Part shown: positions 42,306 to 43,980 of the stretch, piece after piece | How the letters are laid out: each line of letters starts with the position of its first letter | Position numbering within the stretch: the stretch's first letter is position 1 | Assembly: GCA_013997645.1 (NCBI GenBank) | Contig: PNKB01000022.1 | Coordinates: 1 to 43,980, forward strand | Length of the DNA: 43,980 nucleotides | Direction of reading: 5' to 3' | Origin: Cyanobacteria bacterium PR.3.49 | Lineage (GTDB): Bacteria > Cyanobacteriota > Vampirovibrionia > Obscuribacterales > Obscuribacteraceae | Notes under the pieces: model-generated | The model's database searches: none | Told to the model about the DNA's origin: nothing | Seen by the model: only the letters and a program-made list of their open reading frames with translations | Made by a program: the position numbers and the translations under genes

Positions 42306-43651
42306 GCGCAGCCATGAAAGCACCGAGTCTTACCATCCAAATCTTTATCGGGTTAGTGCTCGGAGTGGCAATCGGCGCCATCTTTCCTGAGTTCGGTAAA
42401 GCGATACAGCCGGGCGCCACGATTTTCATTCACCTGATAAAAACCATCATTGCGCCTCTGGTTTTCGCCACGCTGGTTGTCGGAATTGCCGGAATGGAAA
42501 GCGCTCATTCGCTTGGCAGACTGAGTGCAAAATGTTTTCTCTATTTTGAAGTGGTCACTACTTTTGCTCTGGCCATCGGGCTTTTGCTGGTAAATGTTTT
42601 GAAGCCTGGTGTCGGCATTCAATTGCAGACAACAAAAGATTTTACGGAAATTGCTGCTAAACAACCCTCGATTTCTGATCTTATCGTTCACATCTTTCCC
42701 ACCAGCGTGATTGATTCAATGGCGCGTGGTGACGTCCTTCAAATAGTTGTTTTCTCAATCATTTTTGCTCTTGCCGTTTCAGCCACAAAAGCAACGATGA
42801 TTCTCGATTTTTGCCAGAGTCTCGCCAATGTAATGTTCAAATACACCGGATACGTTATGCGCTTTGCGCCCATCGGCGTCTCTTGCGCCATGGCCGCAAC
42901 CGTTGGCGAGCACGGTCTGGGTGTTCTTGCCCAGTTGGCAAAACTGATCGGCACTCTTTACCTGGCACTCGTTGTTTTTATTGTCTGCGTACTGTTGCCG
43001 GTGGCTGCTCTTGCCAGAATACCGCTGGGCAAATTCGCTCGCGCCGTCAAAGAACCATTTTTCATCGCCTTCTCGACTACATCAAGCGAAGCGGCATTGC
43101 CCAAAGCGCTGGAAGCCATGGAGTCTATCGGCGTGCCCAGAAAAATCGTCAGTTTCGTGCTCCCGCTCGGCTACACGTTCAACCTGGATGGCACCACACT
43201 GTACCTCTCGCTGGCTTCTGTTTTCGTAGCCCAGGCTGCCGGAGTCAATCTGACCATCGAACAGCAAATACTGATGATGCTCACCTTGATGCTGACGAGC
43301 AAAGGGGTTGCGGCAGTGCCGCGCGCGTCCCTGGTCATTCTGGCGGGCACACTGGCGTCTTTCAATCTTCCTCTGGCAGGAATAGCCTTGATACTGGGAG
43401 TCGACACTGTCATGGATATGGCACGCACTTCCGTCAATGTTCTGGGAAACTGTCTGGCATCGTGCGTTTTGGCTCGTTGGGAAGGAGAATTCGACGACTC
43501 CAAAGAACCGCATAAGCCTGCAGGTGGTGAAACAAGCTCAGATGAAGCGCAGTTTGCAGTGAATTCTGTGGCAGCGGAGGCAAAACCAGCTGCCGAGCCT
43601 CATTCCCACGAAAGGGCTTTAGACCTCCAAGCGAGCTTGCCTCATTCCTAG
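42302..43651 (+). CDS. Dicarboxylate/glutamate:cation symporter (DAACS family)
   Basis: This is a member of the GltP/DctA (SLC1) family with eight spans and two re-entrant hairpins. HP1 contains FSTTSSEAALPKALE, and span 7 has YTFNLDGTTLYLSLASVFVAQAAG, matching the NMDGT motif as NLDGT. The C-terminal span 8 region has the Asp of VDTVMDMARTSVNVLGNCLA. The start is GTG 42302 overlapping the previous stop, or ATG 42314. A polar tail of about 50 residues, rich in Glu, Ala and His, follows span 8. Glutamate, aspartate and C4-dicarboxylates are the likely substrates, not separable here. Confidence 0.92.
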   Translation: MSAAMKAPSLTIQIFIGLVLGVAIGAIFPEFGKAIQPGATIFIHLIKTIIAPLVFATLVVGIAGMESAHSLGRLSAKCFLYFEVVTTFALAIGLLLVNVLKPGVGIQLQTTKDFTEIAAKQPSISDLIVHIFPTSVIDSMARGDVLQIVVFSIIFALAVSATKATMILDFCQSLANVMFKYTGYVMRFAPIGVSCAMAATVGEHGLGVLAQLAKLIGTLYLALVVFIVCVLLPVAALARIPLGKFARAVKEPFFIAFSTTSSEAALPKALEAMESIGVPRKIVSFVLPLGYTFNLDGTTLYLSLASVFVAQAAGVNLTIEQQILMMLTLMLTSKGVAAVPRASLVILAGTLASFNLPLAGIALILGVDTVMDMARTSVNVLGNCLASCVLARWEGEFDDSKEPHKPAGGETSSDEAQFAVNSVAAEAKPAAEPHSHERALDLQASLPHS

Positions 43652-43701
43652 AAGGCTTTTGGGGTTAAGACTGAAGTTTTGCAATTTCACTATGTATTTA
43701 T

Positions 43702-43727
43702 CTTGGGCTCGACCCAAGGGGATCTTT
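43702..43727 (+). terminator. Possible terminator after the symporter gene
   Basis: CTTGGG (43702-43707) and CCCAAG (43713-43718) form a six-bp stem with loop CTCGA. A TTTTT run comes only after a five- to six-base gap (43724 onward). The gap weakens the call. Confidence 0.35.
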
Positions 43728-43828
43728 TTCGGGTAAAAACGGGATAGAACATTCTATTAAGTGAAGACAAAACCAACCACGGTCAGTCTGAATCGCTGAT
43801 ACTGAAACCATGCTCCACTGGAGGCTAA

Positions 43829-43980
43829 ATGACTACCGCTACATCCAAAAAGAAGTTTCCTCGTCTCACCTCGTCGGCATTCGAGCATCCAGCGGACAAA
43901 GCCGCTCTGGCAGCCCTTAAGAAGATTCCAGTGCTTGATGTCGTGCTGCGGAAATTCTTCGAATTGGGCATCGAGAAAGT
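43829..43980 (+). CDS. Probable M48-family metallopeptidase, 3' truncated by window edge
   Basis: TGGAGG (43819-43824) precedes ATG 43829 at good spacing. The visible 50 residues include LTSSAFEHPADKAALAALKK and IPVLDVVLRKFFELGIEK. By eye this matches the start of the Zn-dependent M48 peptidases common in cyanobacteria and relatives, with the HPAD motif followed by a helical leader to the first membrane-proximal segment. The HExxH site would lie beyond the window, so the assignment is tentative. Confidence 0.6.
   Translation, partial: MTTATSKKKFPRLTSSAFEHPADKAALAALKKIPVLDVVLRKFFELGIEK

Noticed and set aside
42811..43515. 234-codon frame inside the symporter gene on the same strand
   Set aside because: It is rich in Arg, Cys and His with no family features, and the overlapping frame encodes all SLC1 motifs.
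1..43980. CRISPR array, tRNA or rRNA gene, insertion sequence, phage or integron remnants
   Set aside because: I found no regularly spaced repeat array, no tRNA-like clover-leaf with CCA or TTCRANY segment, and no transposase or integrase motifs in any frame.

Overview
The window is ordinary bacterial chromosome: densely packed genes on both strands, roughly even GC, ATG/GTG/TTG starts, and no tRNA, rRNA, CRISPR array, transposase or phage gene that I could find. My best guess, an inference only, is a deep-branching non-photosynthetic relative of Cyanobacteria (Melainabacteria/Obscuribacter-like). It rests on the mixture of GatD, the yceD-rpmF-plsX-fabH-fabD cluster, split SecD/SecF, QueG/QueA, YggT, a YfhO-type giant membrane protein, and many lineage-specific secreted or alpha-helical-repeat proteins. 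A phylogeny of FabH, SecD or PlsX would settle it.

Layout. 1-3125 (+): the 3' part of gatD (lipid II amidation), a candidate 55-residue membrane peptide, a secreted glycine-rich protein with an internal repeat, and a saccharopine dehydrogenase-like enzyme. 3143-7062 (-): the fatty-acid and phospholipid operon yceD-rpmF-plsX-fabH-fabD. 7214-13356 (+): a deaminase-like amidohydrolase, a degenerate GGDEF protein, secD-secF, a stand-alone MshEN-domain protein and an SDR. 13397-20962: a small hypothetical protein, a family 2 glycosyltransferase, the divergent queG/queA pair (last steps of queuosine synthesis), a second degenerate GGDEF protein, cinA, and a trypsin-like protease without a signal peptide. 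21105-25990: an ABC exporter, then a lineage-specific stretch of secreted, hypothetical and membrane proteins with repeat-rich intergenic DNA.

26204-29587: a secreted alpha/beta hydrolase followed closely by a transmembrane kinase-like/LRR protein that lacks both catalytic aspartates, and a convergent 50-residue single-span membrane protein. 29790-37197: an MFS transporter, a large helical-repeat protein, a matrixin-like secreted metallopeptidase with TPR-like repeats, and YfhO. 37199-39816 (-): a membrane-anchored hypothetical protein, folD and thiL, which with yfhO form a likely four-gene operon. 39981-43980 (+): yggT, a Tat-exported LVIVD-repeat propeller protein overlapping a dicarboxylate/glutamate symporter, and the start of an M48-type metallopeptidase.

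No complete new defence or biosynthetic system is visible. The most interesting items are the predicted pseudokinase-LRR receptor, a pair of GGDEF paralogues that have both lost the cyclase signature, the small membrane proteins, and three repeat- or palindrome-bearing intergenic regions that look like operators.
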